64,000 bases of DNA from Euglena gracilis (lineage: Eukaryota > Euglenida > Euglenophyceae > Euglenales), in the NCBI GenBank assembly GCA_039621445.1, contig CP154954.1:25866954-25930953 (forward strand), written 5' to 3'. A program made the position numbers and the translations under genes. Below, one piece after another: positions 38,821 through 50,678 of this stretch. The notes beneath the pieces were generated by a model that worked only from the letters and a program-made list of their open reading frames with translations, was not told where the DNA came from and searched no databases. How positions within the stretch are numbered: the stretch's first letter is position 1; every line of letters begins with the position of its first letter.

Positions 38821-40339
38821 GTAGCGTCTAAAACTGTGGGTGGTGGCTGGCAAGGCCAGGCCCCCGGCGCGGCAATCGCTCCGAGGGTCCCCTGCCTGGC
38901 CTCGCATCTTTGTGCCCCACGGCCCCCCGCAGACGCCTCCGCCGCTTTTCCCACCCGGTGGGTCTGTGTCGGGAGCTCCCCAAAGGCCAGGGCATTCCTT
39001 CGCCGGGGGTTGGAAGGAGTGCCCTGCGGGGGGCCGCTGCGCCGTATGTGACGCTGGGCGGGGCGGATGCCGACGCCGGCGGTGGCCGTCAGCGGCGCAG
39101 GGAAGGACGGGGCGACCGAGTCCATCGCCTTCTGGGGACACGCGCTGCTGGAGGGTGTGCCGATGGAGGGGGTGTGGGGGGTGTCTTGGGGGGGGGGGGG
39201 TTGCTTAAGCCACTGGTCACCCTACCCCCTCCTGGGGTACCAGCCAATGACACTTTTTTTCGAGCCAGCAGCTAACAACCAGACTGCAGACCCCCCAGGG
39301 GTCCGCTGAAATGAAGTTGGGGCCAGATGGGCTGGACAAAAGAATTTTTCAATGCAAACTGCCGAAAAAGTTGGGGGGAGGTCAATTGCCAAAAATGGCA
39401 TTTTTGAAGGCTTTTTGGTTGTTTACCTGAAAATTTTGGGTGAAAAATCCAACCCAGCTGGAGGATTCTCCCTGGGTGTGTACCATACCCCCCCCCCTGG
39501 AAGTTGCCACCGACCCAGGAAATGTCATTTTGGACCACACCAGCTGGTTGTCATGTTGGAACCACTAATGGCTCTCCCATGAAGCTGTCACCGGTTTTTG
39601 CAGGCTGGCAGGTGTCACTTCCCCCCCCCCCATTAACCTTGCATTGTCATTTAACCCCCCCCCTGGATTTTCACCAATTGCCCAAACGCCAGCCCAACAA
39701 GAGGATTATGCCTCGGGGGGGGGGGGGGGCTATTTTATTTTGTATTATTTGAAGGGCTCAACAACGGCCACTGTGCCGCGCCACAGGCTCGAGGGCGTTC
39801 CGGGCCACCTGCATCGCGGAGGAGGAGCAGGCGCGAGCCCAGCTGGCCGTCGGGTTCGCCGCCCACAGAGGGCCGAGGCCTTCCACCAGTGGTGGGGGGG
39901 GGGGGGGGCGACCCAGAGAACCTCAGCCTCCATCCGTCCAGACGGCCCCAGGCACGACTCCTTGGAATCCGCCGGGGCCGGGTTTTCCAGGGGGGCGGCT
40001 TCCGTGACGCCGCCCCCTTCGCCTTCGGTGGCGGGCGGCCAAAGGTTGGCGTCCCCTCCCGCGAGGGGCGTGTGTTTGGGTCCCCCCCTGGTCAATGGTG
40101 CGGTGGGAGGAGGGGGCCTGGGGGCCTCCCCCTGGCCGGAGGACGGCGCCGACTGGAAGGAAGGTGTGGCGGGTGGGCGGGTGCTCCGCGATGGGACCCA
40201 GCGGTCCACGCCCGGCCCCTCCGGACCCTCTGTGCCGGCAACGGGAGGCAGGCCCACACGATGGGGGCCGTGCTGGTGACGCGGCAGGCCTGGGAGGGCC
40301 TCCTGTCGGCGGTGGCTTTGATGCGGGTGTGCGGCAGGG
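38772..40339 (+). CDS. Gene D: unknown protein, five phase-consistent exons, 3' end open
   Basis: Starts at ATG 38772 (MPQQQLEPSLHALQQR). Exons 38772-38820, 38933-39043, 39101-39154, 39787-39848 and 40252-40339 join with GT..AG introns and compatible phases (1,1,1,0,1). Products: HASAAFPTRWVCVGSSPKAR and AFLRRGLEGVPCGGPLR; KDGATESIAFWGHALLE; SRAFRATCIAEEEQARAQLA; AHTMGAVLVTRQAWEGLLSA and VALMRVCGR. No family recognised. The last exon ends in phase 1, so the gene continues; gene C could be its continuation, but the C exon at 42443 does not fit that phase. Confidence 0.5.
38933..39043 (+). CDS. Gene D exon 2
   Basis: After CCCGCAG; FPTRWVCVGSSPKARAFLRR core. Ends before GTATGT. The following intron is only 57 bp. 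All frames are open here; this one is chosen because both ends keep phase. Confidence 0.45.
39101..39154 (+). CDS. Gene D exon 3
   Basis: KDGATESIAFWGHALLE between GCGCAG and GTGTGC. Confidence 0.55.
39787..39848 (+). CDS. Gene D exon 4
   Basis: SRAFRATCIAEEEQARAQLA between CCACAG and GTCGGG; strong GC3 and helical composition. Confidence 0.6.
40252..40339 (+). CDS. Gene D exon 5
   Basis: AHTMGAVLVTRQAWEGLLSA, VALMRVCGR between GGCAG and GTGAGG. Confidence 0.6.
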
Positions 40340-40663
40340 GTGAGGGATGGGAGGGTGGGCCCCTCGCCCCCCCTCGCAGTCAAGTTTATCAGACAAATGC
40401 TATTCAGGAGAACGTTCCCCAGTCAGTGTTTGCAGGATTGCTCTAAAATCTCCTAACGTCGTCCGTCATTTCGGCCAAATGGTATATGCATGTGTGTGAT
40501 CTACCCCATGTGTGGGTTGTAGGTGACCTGCAAGGCGCCGCAGTGTGAAGCTGTTTGCGCTGCATTCAGGCTCCGACTCCACTTGCACTGTTACCAAAAT
40601 TTGGTTCAGTAATGCTTCGTTTCCAGCTCATCCCCCAGCTTGACAAATTTTCCACAACAGCAG

Positions 40664-41040
<377 letters not shown>

Positions 41041-41444
41041 GCAAAGCACAATGTATTTTGTTTATTTATACGCATTTACACACCATCCACAAACACTCAC
41101 ATGCTCTGTAAACAAACGTGTTACATGGGTGGGGGTACACAAGCGCTTTTTTATGCTTTTAATTTTGAATAATCGGCGTTTTCTTTGTTGTTTTTGATAA
41201 ACATTTCAACTTTAAAAAAGTTCCACATTTTGCCCCAATTTTTCCATAAATTGTATTATTATTTTGTCATTTAGGAATGTTTGGCTGACAAACTGCATAT
41301 TTTCAGAGTAAGCATGTTTCCAAAATCTGAAAATGTCAGAGAGTCAAAACGCATATCAAAGTATAGTTGCACACTGGTGGAGGTGAAAATTTTTTGTCCC
41401 CTCCATCGGAAAATCCTGGAGAGTTCCTGAAGGAAATACATGCA

Positions 41445-41590
41445 ATTTGCAACAATTTTTTTTAATTTGCAACTTGCAATTTTTGCAACTTGCAACAAAC
41501 AATTTTGCAACTTGCAGCAAACAATTTTTGCAACTTGCAGCAAACAATTTTGCAACTTGCAGCAAACAATTTTGTAACTTACAACTAATT
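41445..41590. repeat. Tandem repeat of GCAACTTGCAGCAAACAATT
   Basis: Six or so units of about 22 bp with T-run length changes; some units lack the GCAGC part. Confidence 0.85.
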
Positions 41591-42473
41591 GTTTTCCCTT
41601 TTTTTTCTTGTGTCGCGCTTTTTGAGAGTCTAAACTGATCCCCTCCCTTTAAGGTGCAGTCGTATTCCTTTGTTGTCCCGTGCCATGCGGAGCGTGTCGC
41701 CACTGGAAACGTGCCACCTCTCAACGCGGTGGCTGCTCCCGGACCCTTTGGCTGATGGCAACGGCCAAGAGGCGGTGTGAATGTTGTTGTTGCTTCAATC
41801 CCAGACTGGAGGAGTCACAAAGCATGAGAGGGGAGGTGGAAGGGAGGAGGTGCAGGTTTTTCTGTGGTGACGGAAAAAAATGGGTGGTTGTTGCGGTGTG
41901 AAGCGTTGAACCCACAATTTTCATCTATTGGATGGGGGGCTGTGAAGACACGTCTGCAAAACCCGTTCCATCGCTTGCACGAACCCTTGAAGAATTCAGA
42001 CATACATGAACATCAATAAACAAACCCCTTTGTATTCCAGGGAGCACACATCTATTTAAGGCATGCATGTTTCTACCCGCATTTAAGCACTTAAGCCATG
42101 CATGTTTCGCCATTATGAAGTTCCCCCCCCCTTGGAAGTTGAACTTCCGGGGTCAGTTTATGGTTGCCAATCCAATTTAACTTTGAAAAAAAATTTCTAA
42201 TTTTTTGTCAATTTTCCACTTTCTGAACCTTTTTTTTCCGGTTGCAGCTTTTGTAATTAGTATTTTGTTTTTTTTTCCGACTTTGTATTTCCCACTGATT
42301 ACAGATTTCGGGGTCAGCATATGCTCCTAAATTCGTAAACAATGGACAATGATTTTTTACCATTTTGTTTGTCACACCCGGGCATGGCCAACATTGGTAA
42401 TTATTTCTGTTTATTTTGTTGTTGATGTTCTTATTTTCTTAGGTCCCACGTTGTGTCTCTTTCTGCTTCGACC

Positions 42474-42656
42474 ATGTCCATCTGGCCGCCGTCGGCCCCG
42501 CCATCGCCTCCGCAGGCCGCGGGGCCGCTGCGCACGCACCCACCCACGCTGGAGGAGCAGCTGGGGCGGCTGGCGGTGGCCAGCGAGGAGGAGTGCGCGT
42601 GGCAGGCGTTGCAGCAGGGGCACCACTGGACCCTGCTGTTCCTGGTGGAGGTGCAG
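42474..42656 (+). CDS. Gene C exon 1
   Basis: Pro-rich start MSIWPPSAPPSPPQAAGPLR, then LEEQLGRLAVASEEECAWQA and LFLVEVQ before GTGTGA. The frame is open to 42443 if this is not the first exon. Confidence 0.65.
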
Positions 42657-45600
42657 GTGTGAGGTAGGGGGAGAAGGGGTGAAGGGCGCAGTGAGGCAGT
42701 GTCGGGAACGTCTTTTCTTTTCCCCCCCTTTTTTTGCAATGACTGGAATAACTAGCCTGCAGTCATGCCATGTATATTTTTTTTATTGTCTCCACCCCGA
42801 GACTGCGTCTTTCCGCCTCCTCAGAGAATGGCAGCTGCTGTCAACGCGGACGCTGTCCGGTTCATCACGACGCCCATCCCCCCTATGGGTTGTGCTGAAA
42901 TTCCATCCTCCTGACCAACCTTTCTCATCTCCACTACCACTAATATTACCATTACCAACCTGATTTCTCAAACCATTTTTCTCACGAAACGACGGGCTTT
43001 TTTTGTTTGGAACGCCGCTCTTCTACTCTCCCCCCCCTAACAAAAACGCCACCTTGCCACCTTGTGCGGGGGTGTGTGCAACGAGGGTGTTTCCGGCCCC
43101 ATGTGACACGAACGAAAAGCTTTTTTCAGCATCAGTGTTAGCTGTTGCCAAGACCTCTGCACCCCCAGGCGAGTTAAGGGAGGAACCGATTGCTTTTTCA
43201 AAAAATAAAGTGGGGGAGGGGGGGGGGGGGGGGTGTGGAGGAGAGAGATAGATAGAAAGAGAGAGAGATAGAGAGACAGAGAGAGAGTGATATAGAGAGT
43301 AGAGAGAGATAGAGAGATAGAGTCGGAGAGAAGAGATAGAGGATGATAGATATATATATACATAGTATAGAGATAATATACAGGAGATATCACAGCTACA
43401 CGAGGAGACATATATATACATATATATATACAAAATAATTCAGAACCCTGAACACCGAACCCACCCTTCGCAATGCTCAACCACTGTATGGCAGGAACCG
43501 TCCTCGAAATCAAACTCCAAAGTCCAAAAGTGACAGTCCCCTGTTGGGGGGGGGGGGCGGGGCGGTTGGGCGGTGCGGGGCTGTAGCCGCGGCGGTGCGG
43601 GCGCGGGGCGCGGTGGAGATGGCGGAGCACGCGGGCCGGGCGGCGCTCCACGCGGACGAGCGGTGCGCGTGGGCCGCCCTGCCACCGGTGTGTGGCCACC
43701 GGGGAAGGGGGGTGTCCTGTGGCTGCCGGCGGTGTTGTTGGTCTTGGAAAGCAGTTGGTGGCAATGTGGTCCGGGGTACTAAAAGTTGGCCACAAAATGG
43801 CCGAAAACGGTCAGTAATGACACAAAAAAATGGCCAACAATGGCCAAAAAATGACCAAGCAGCAGCCAAAAAAAAATAGCCAAAAAGTGGCCAAGAAAAT
43901 TCTCAAATGAATCGTTAAAAATGGTCCAAAACGGCCACATATCCCATCTGCTACCAATTTTTGGTGAACCTTGGGTCCACCCCCTTTGTCTTACAACCAC
44001 CGCCCTCCCCAGTTGGAGATGGACATCATTGATCGTTGGACAAGGGGGGAGGAGGTAATTTGTCACCAGGTTTCTTGGTGGTTGTAATATTCACAAACCG
44101 CACACATTTAAGCGAATATTTCTGTTGTGAATTTATAGTTTTGTTGTATTTTTATGTATGTATAATTATAAGCTTTCACTCTATTTCACTCTATGGGCTG
44201 GCTCAAATTATCTTTTGAATCCTTAAATTGACATTTTTTGTGTTTTCACGTTCCCCTCCCCATGCCCAACGGCCTCCCCCTACGTCAGACGACTGCAACC
44301 CCCCCCCCGATCGGAAGGCTCCGGTCGTTGGACAGGGGTCTAAAAACAGAAAGAGACTGGGGGAGGGTACGCGGACCCCCCAAAAGGTCAACCTTTTCCT
44401 TTTGGCGCAAGCCCCGAAAACTTCTGGCATTTCTGACAATTTTCTTTGCCCAAAAGTGCCCAAAATGTAATTCATGGCCCATTTTGGGCGGCAAAAATTT
44501 TCAGCCTGGCGCTTTGCGCCACGCTGAAAACCTCTGAGAAAATGCCCCCCCAGTCGGAGGACAGGCATTATTGGTCGTTGGGCATAGGGGGAGGGAGATG
44601 AAATTTGAGTCCGAGGGCCTTTTTGCCCAAAGAAAAATGCCAGGCGCTCTAAAGCTTTGGGACATCTGCAATTTTATATTTGGGTGCCCACCCACGCACA
44701 CCCACACTCGCACACGCACACACCCACACGCACACCCACATTTGTGCACGCAAACACGCACACACGAGTTCGCACACACATGATTTCACACACACAACAC
44801 ACAACACACAACACACAACACACAACACACAACACACACACACACAACACACAACACACAACACAAACCACAACACACAACACACATACAACACACATAC
44901 AACACACAACACACAACACACGCACAACACACACACAACACACACAGAACACACACAGAACACACACACACACCACACACAACACACACTTAGGCGGCGC
45001 TAATTGCCCAAATTTTTTTCCAATTTCCGTGCGCTCGAGGTGCGCGGGTTTCCGCTTACGATACCCCACCGTTTTGTGCTCAAAATTTTAAGAGGGTGAC
45101 ACCAGCACAAAAATTTGGGTGGTTTTGGGTCCATTTTAGGCATTTTGACGTAATGGCGATTTTGAAAATTTATGGCTGTTTTAGGGGGTGGTTTGGAAAA
45201 CACCCCCCCTGGAATGCCTTGAAAATTTGAAAAACAGAAAACAGCCGGAGAACACCTGGCCTCCGGAGCCCCGGTTGTTTGGTGATGCTGCTGGACCCCC
45301 CCTGTGGAGGGGGGGTGACACGGTGTTGCAGGTGAAGAAGAGGCAACCGCCTAAGCAACCCAGTGATGATGATGGGGGAGGTGAACACACAACACTGCCC
45401 AAAAGATGCTATAATTTCTGGAAAGGGATGTTTTAGGTGGTAAACCGCGCAAAATTTGTTTTTGTGATGAAGAGATGCTGCCCTAACGGAGGGGACCGGC
45501 CTGGGAATTAAGGTAAAAATGAGGTTAGGCGGTTTACCGCGTAAAGCAATGCTGATTCCGTAACGAGGTGTGCGCTGTGTGTGCTTGCCCCGGGTGTCCT

Positions 45601-48600
45601 GATTGGTTTCCAAGCTCCCCAGCATCCCCCTCCTCCTGGGCTGTGCACCACACCGTATCATTTAGCAGCGCGGGATGACAGTTGGACCAGGAAGGCACGG
45701 GAGGGAGGGGGGCGTGGTTGCCTGTGCTGCAATCCGGAACAGAGGGGTTGGGAAAGGCTTCAACACCATTCTGGCCATCACAAGTTCCAGACCTTTGAGA
45801 AGCTTGGGGCCAAGATGAACTGAAATGGGATGCGGTTTGAGTGCGTGGTGTCCTTGATTTGTCAGCGCACAAGTTCCCTGCTGATGACACAGCTGGGCCA
45901 CGCAAAACTGAACATTTTACCCCCGCCTATCAACCCCTGCTGAGAGGTATTCAAAAATTTTGTTTGAGGCGGTGCGGAAACAGAACACAACTTTTTTTTG
46001 GAAGTTTTTGTAAGATCGTTTCCAGGCGGATCTCCGCGCACATGAATGCATGAAACATTAGAAAGATTCAAGCACAGCTGCCAAGAATGGGTGGGCATGC
46101 TGCGTTGGATTTTTATTTTGTTTGGGGGATGGCTCTGTGTCGGGGTGGGGATGCAGCACACACGGCATTTGAATGAAGTGGGTGAGCTGGGGATCTTTCA
46201 GGCGGAAACCCGCGCAAGTGTTTGAGAATGAGAAGAGTTCGTGTTTGTGGATGACACGTGGGAGCGGGAAGTGGGAACGCGCTGAAACCTCCAGAACTCG
46301 GTAATCACGTGAAGTTGTTAATGAATAAATTTGGGGAGAGGGAGGGGATTTTGAGGCGTTATTGAACGATAGCAGTGGGCGGTTATCCGCCTAATCCGCT
46401 TTTATTTTGCGCGGGTTTCCGCCCAGATGTGGTTTGGGCGGAAACCTGCGTGGAGCTTGTTGCTGTCCTGATGGGTTGTGTTTGTGATGTTTTGGTGTCC
46501 GGTGTCGGTGCTCGGTGTTGGCGGACAGGTTGAAAGGGAGCTGTGGCTGCTGCGCCAGGACAGCAAGCACCCGAGCAGGCGGAAACTCGCCTGGCATTTG
46601 AGCAGGAGGTGGACACCCTCCTCTCCAACGAGGAGGCGGTAATTTCCCCCCTGGCCAGTGGTGAAGGGGTCGTCTGCAGGGACAGCAGTGGAACGCATGT
46701 GTCAGTTGCCAGGGTGAGCTGCGGTAGAGATGATATTTTGTTACTGTCCCGAAAAATAGCCAAAAACCTAAGGTTGATTTTTCAGGAGGAACAAAAGCAC
46801 CTCCCAGAGCCCTCCTCCTGGAACCCAACGGTTTTGGTGGCCTAAAATCAGGGTTTGGGGAAGGCTGACGAAGAACTGATTCAAGATATGGACGGAGAAA
46901 CGCCTGTTTCAGCAGCTGGTGGCAGCCACGAAAAAATTGGGTGGTTTTCGGAAGGAGTCCTCCAAGTTCTGAAAAATTCAAGGCCTTTTTAATTGTTTTT
47001 TGAAAGAGTTTTACAGCATTTTTCCTTTGAAAGGCTGCAGTTTTCGCTTAAATTCAGACAAAATGCCCAAACCACCTGTTTTTTTTCTGGCTCTTCTTCC
47101 TTCGGGGTCGGCAACATGCCTCCAGAGATGGTCTCCACAGTCAGAAGCCGTGTGGAAGGCGGTCGTTCTCAACCAACGCCGGGTCGATGTTTGACCCGAT
47201 GCATTTGGTTTGCATCCATGTAATTAGCCTCAGCACAAGTGTGTCCGGTCTTTTTGGAAACCACCCCTGCTCTGAGTGCCCAAGTTTAAGGGCTGGCCGT
47301 CTCTCCTCGTTTGGTCAAACCCTGCTTGTGCAATTTCCTCTCCCTGGTTTCCATAAACCTCCAGCCCTCAGACTCATGACAACATGCCAGACACCATTCA
47401 GTTGCAAACCTGCCTGGCAGCCTGGCAACAAAGTCTGTCGTCCGTGTCCTCCGCAAAGATTCACCCCTGTGACTGGTGTCACGGGTTGCAACCTTTGCAA
47501 ACAAACCAGCACAGTCTTCATTTCTAGGGCGGTTTCCATCGTCCACCCCCATCACATCGTCCACAAATGCTTTGCTTTTTCTGCCCACCCTTAACCCGGC
47601 CGGGCGGTTTCCCTCCTGATTTCTCTGACCTTACGACAGGTATGCCCCCCCTCCATCTCATTAGTTGTGTCTGTGCAAACCCCGTTTCCATCCGAACTCA
47701 TAAAATGAGACCAGGCCTCAGTGCTCAAGTGTGACAAGTCAGCTTGATGGCCTCCTGGGTGGGTACTCTGCGTTTTCTTTTAAGCGGATAACCGCCTACG
47801 TCGTCTCTTGGTCCCCACCCAATCCCATGCCAACTCCTCAATGATGTTTTGAAATTAATGTGGAAATGGTCAGGCGGTTAACCGCCTGAAACAAAATTGT
47901 TGGTGGTGGAAAGATTTTGTGGATTTTGGCTCATACTGGATGCTGCGAGTGCAGAGCTTCATAAATCAGTTACTTCTTCTCTTTTTTGTTTTTGGGCCGT
48001 TTTAGACAGGAACCTTTTTCTATCCAAGTGCGTTGGGGAAGGCAGGATATCGTCGGGTGGAACCTGCACACGTTGTCGGGGAGTTCCCCAGCTACCATTG
48101 GCTGTGGTGTTCTTGTCCCCCATTCCAGAGACCCCAGCAGGCAATGGCACCTGGCCTATGCCAGTCTCGACACACGGGGGGGGGGGGGGGGGGGGGCAAC
48201 ACCACCAGGGCACCACCACTGTTTCTTATTCACTCCAGACGGATTCCCGCCTACACCAGTTCGCCAAAAACTCACCACGTATACACACCCAGCAGGCGGA
48301 TTCCCTCCTACCAATCATCAAGTGCTTGGCTTACGGTGGGCGGTAATCTGCGTAACATGCTTTGTCTTCAGTTGCAGGCGGTAATCCGCGTACAAGTTTA
48401 TTCTACGTGGATAACCGCCTAAACATTTAACTCCGTCGTCTGGCACCTCTTGTTTTGTTTTACGCGGTTATCCTTGTACGCTTGCAATATTCATTAGTTT
48501 CTCAAATACCGTTATTAATATAAACCCTGAAAACACAGCCCCATGTCACACCCATTCAAAGTCAGTGTTTTTCAACCCATTTAAAACATTTCTAGTACAC

Positions 48601-48805
48601 CCCCAACTCACACAATTCACACACAATCGTGAATCGTTTAAGCGGAATACCGCGCAAAACCACTTTCGGAAAATTTTGGCCCAAAGCTGCAACACACCCC
48701 TCTCAGCCCAGAATTTTAGGCCTTTTGGGGGGTTTTTAAAACAGCCAAAAAACGTCAAAAACGCAAAAATCGGTTGGCCGCCTAACACACACAGAACACA
48801 CACAG

Positions 48806-48849
<44 letters not shown>

Positions 48850-48852
48850 CAC

Positions 48853-48897
<45 letters not shown>

Positions 48898-50580
48898 ACC
48901 CCTTTGCAGTTCTGCAGCCAGCAGGACGCGAAGGTTCAGCCAGACGAGGCCGCGGTCCGCCTCCACCACGCCCTGCTGCTGGAGGAGGCGGAGGCCCGGC
49001 ACAGGGTAGCCGCCGACGAGGCCCACGGGTGGGTCGCCGTGCAGTGGACCGCCGAGACAGCTGCCCGCATGCGCCGGGACCGGCAGGTGTGTGTGTGGGT
49101 GGGTGGGTGGGTGGGTGGGTGGGTGTGTGGGTGGGTGGGTGGGTGGGTTAGGGTTAGGGTGTGTGTGTGGGTGGGTGGGTGGGACGCGTGCTGCGCCATG
49201 TGGCCCTCCTGACCCCCCCCCCCGACCCAGGACCCCTGTGCGCCGGGGGGTTCACAGGAGCTGTGCGACGCGGAGGCCTCCAGCCGGGACCTGCTGCTGC
49301 TCATCGAGGAGTCGGTGTGGCGCAACGTGCTGGACCGCGCCGCCCTCTCCCGCAACGCCGCGGTGGCCCACCCCCGGCCGGGGCCCCTCCACCAGGTCGC
49401 CCGGGGACGCTTGGGAAGCCCGCCGGCATTGAGGTGCCTACCCCTCCCCCCGGGGAAACTGTCACCTGACAGGTTGGCCAGTACGGGGGATCCTGACAAC
49501 TACCTATACTGACAGGTTGACCAGTGCGAAGGAACACCCTGACAGTTTCCCAGGCGGGTCCCTGACAGGTTCTCGGGCATGACAGTTTCCTGGGGGGGGT
49601 CCGGACCCCCCCCCCCCTCGGGGCTTCCCACACATCCCGGTGTCGCCCCTGTCCCCAACCCACCGTGTTTCCGTCGACTTGGACCCATGTCTTCCTGGAC
49701 CAGGTTTCTTTTTTAAATTGTAAGACCCCCCGGTGTCTTAACAAAAAGAAGCTTGGGCTGGACCCTGCCCCCCCACCCCCCCCCCCATCATCTGCACACC
49801 GCTTTTCGCCACCCCCGGGGCCGGAGGGGCTCCGCCGCGGAGTGTGGCGGCGGGGGTGCCAGGAGCGGCTCGAGGAGCACCTCCAGGCGTGCGACCTGCA
49901 GCTGGCGGAGCTGCACTGCGAGGTGGTGCTGGGCCCCGCCCGCTGCCAGGGGGCAGGCAGGGGGGCAGGGGGGGACTTGGACGGCATCGGCCCACCTGAG
50001 GCTGATGGAGGTTTGGCCGCAACACAGGCCAACACATTCATTTCCATTTTTTTTGAAAATGAAATGTTTTTTTTCTTTTTTTTGAAAACGAATTTTTTTA
50101 TTTTTTTTAAAAAAATGATTTTTTTTATTTTTTTTCGAATCGTGGGGTTTTTCGCCCAACGTGGTCCACTCGGGCGGTGCCATTCCCTGCCGGGAAGTCG
50201 TGCCCCCGCCCCACAACACACAAACAGGTGGGTCTGGCGTCCCCCAAAGAAGGGGATGTGCCGGGGGGCAGGGGTGTGCCAGGGACCTGCAGGCGTGGAA
50301 GGAGAAGGAGCTGATGCTGAAGCGGCAGAAGGCGGCGGCGGCGTTAGTTGGTGTGGACCCCCATCCTCTGTGGCCGAAAGGCGTGAGCAAAGCAGGGGGG
50401 TGCTGCCCGGCGATGCCTCCGGGGCAAGAACGGAACGGTTCACCGCCGGGAAATCAGAAATTGCAAACATGTGTCAAACAAATGACTCCCTATTATATAA
50501 ATATAAGTGACTCCTTATAATTATATAAAACATATAAATATACTATTATATAATAATACAATATTAGTTTCAAATATATA

Positions 50581-50619
<39 letters not shown>

Positions 50620-50646
50620 ATATTATTATTATTATTATTATTATTA

Positions 50647-50678
<32 letters not shown>

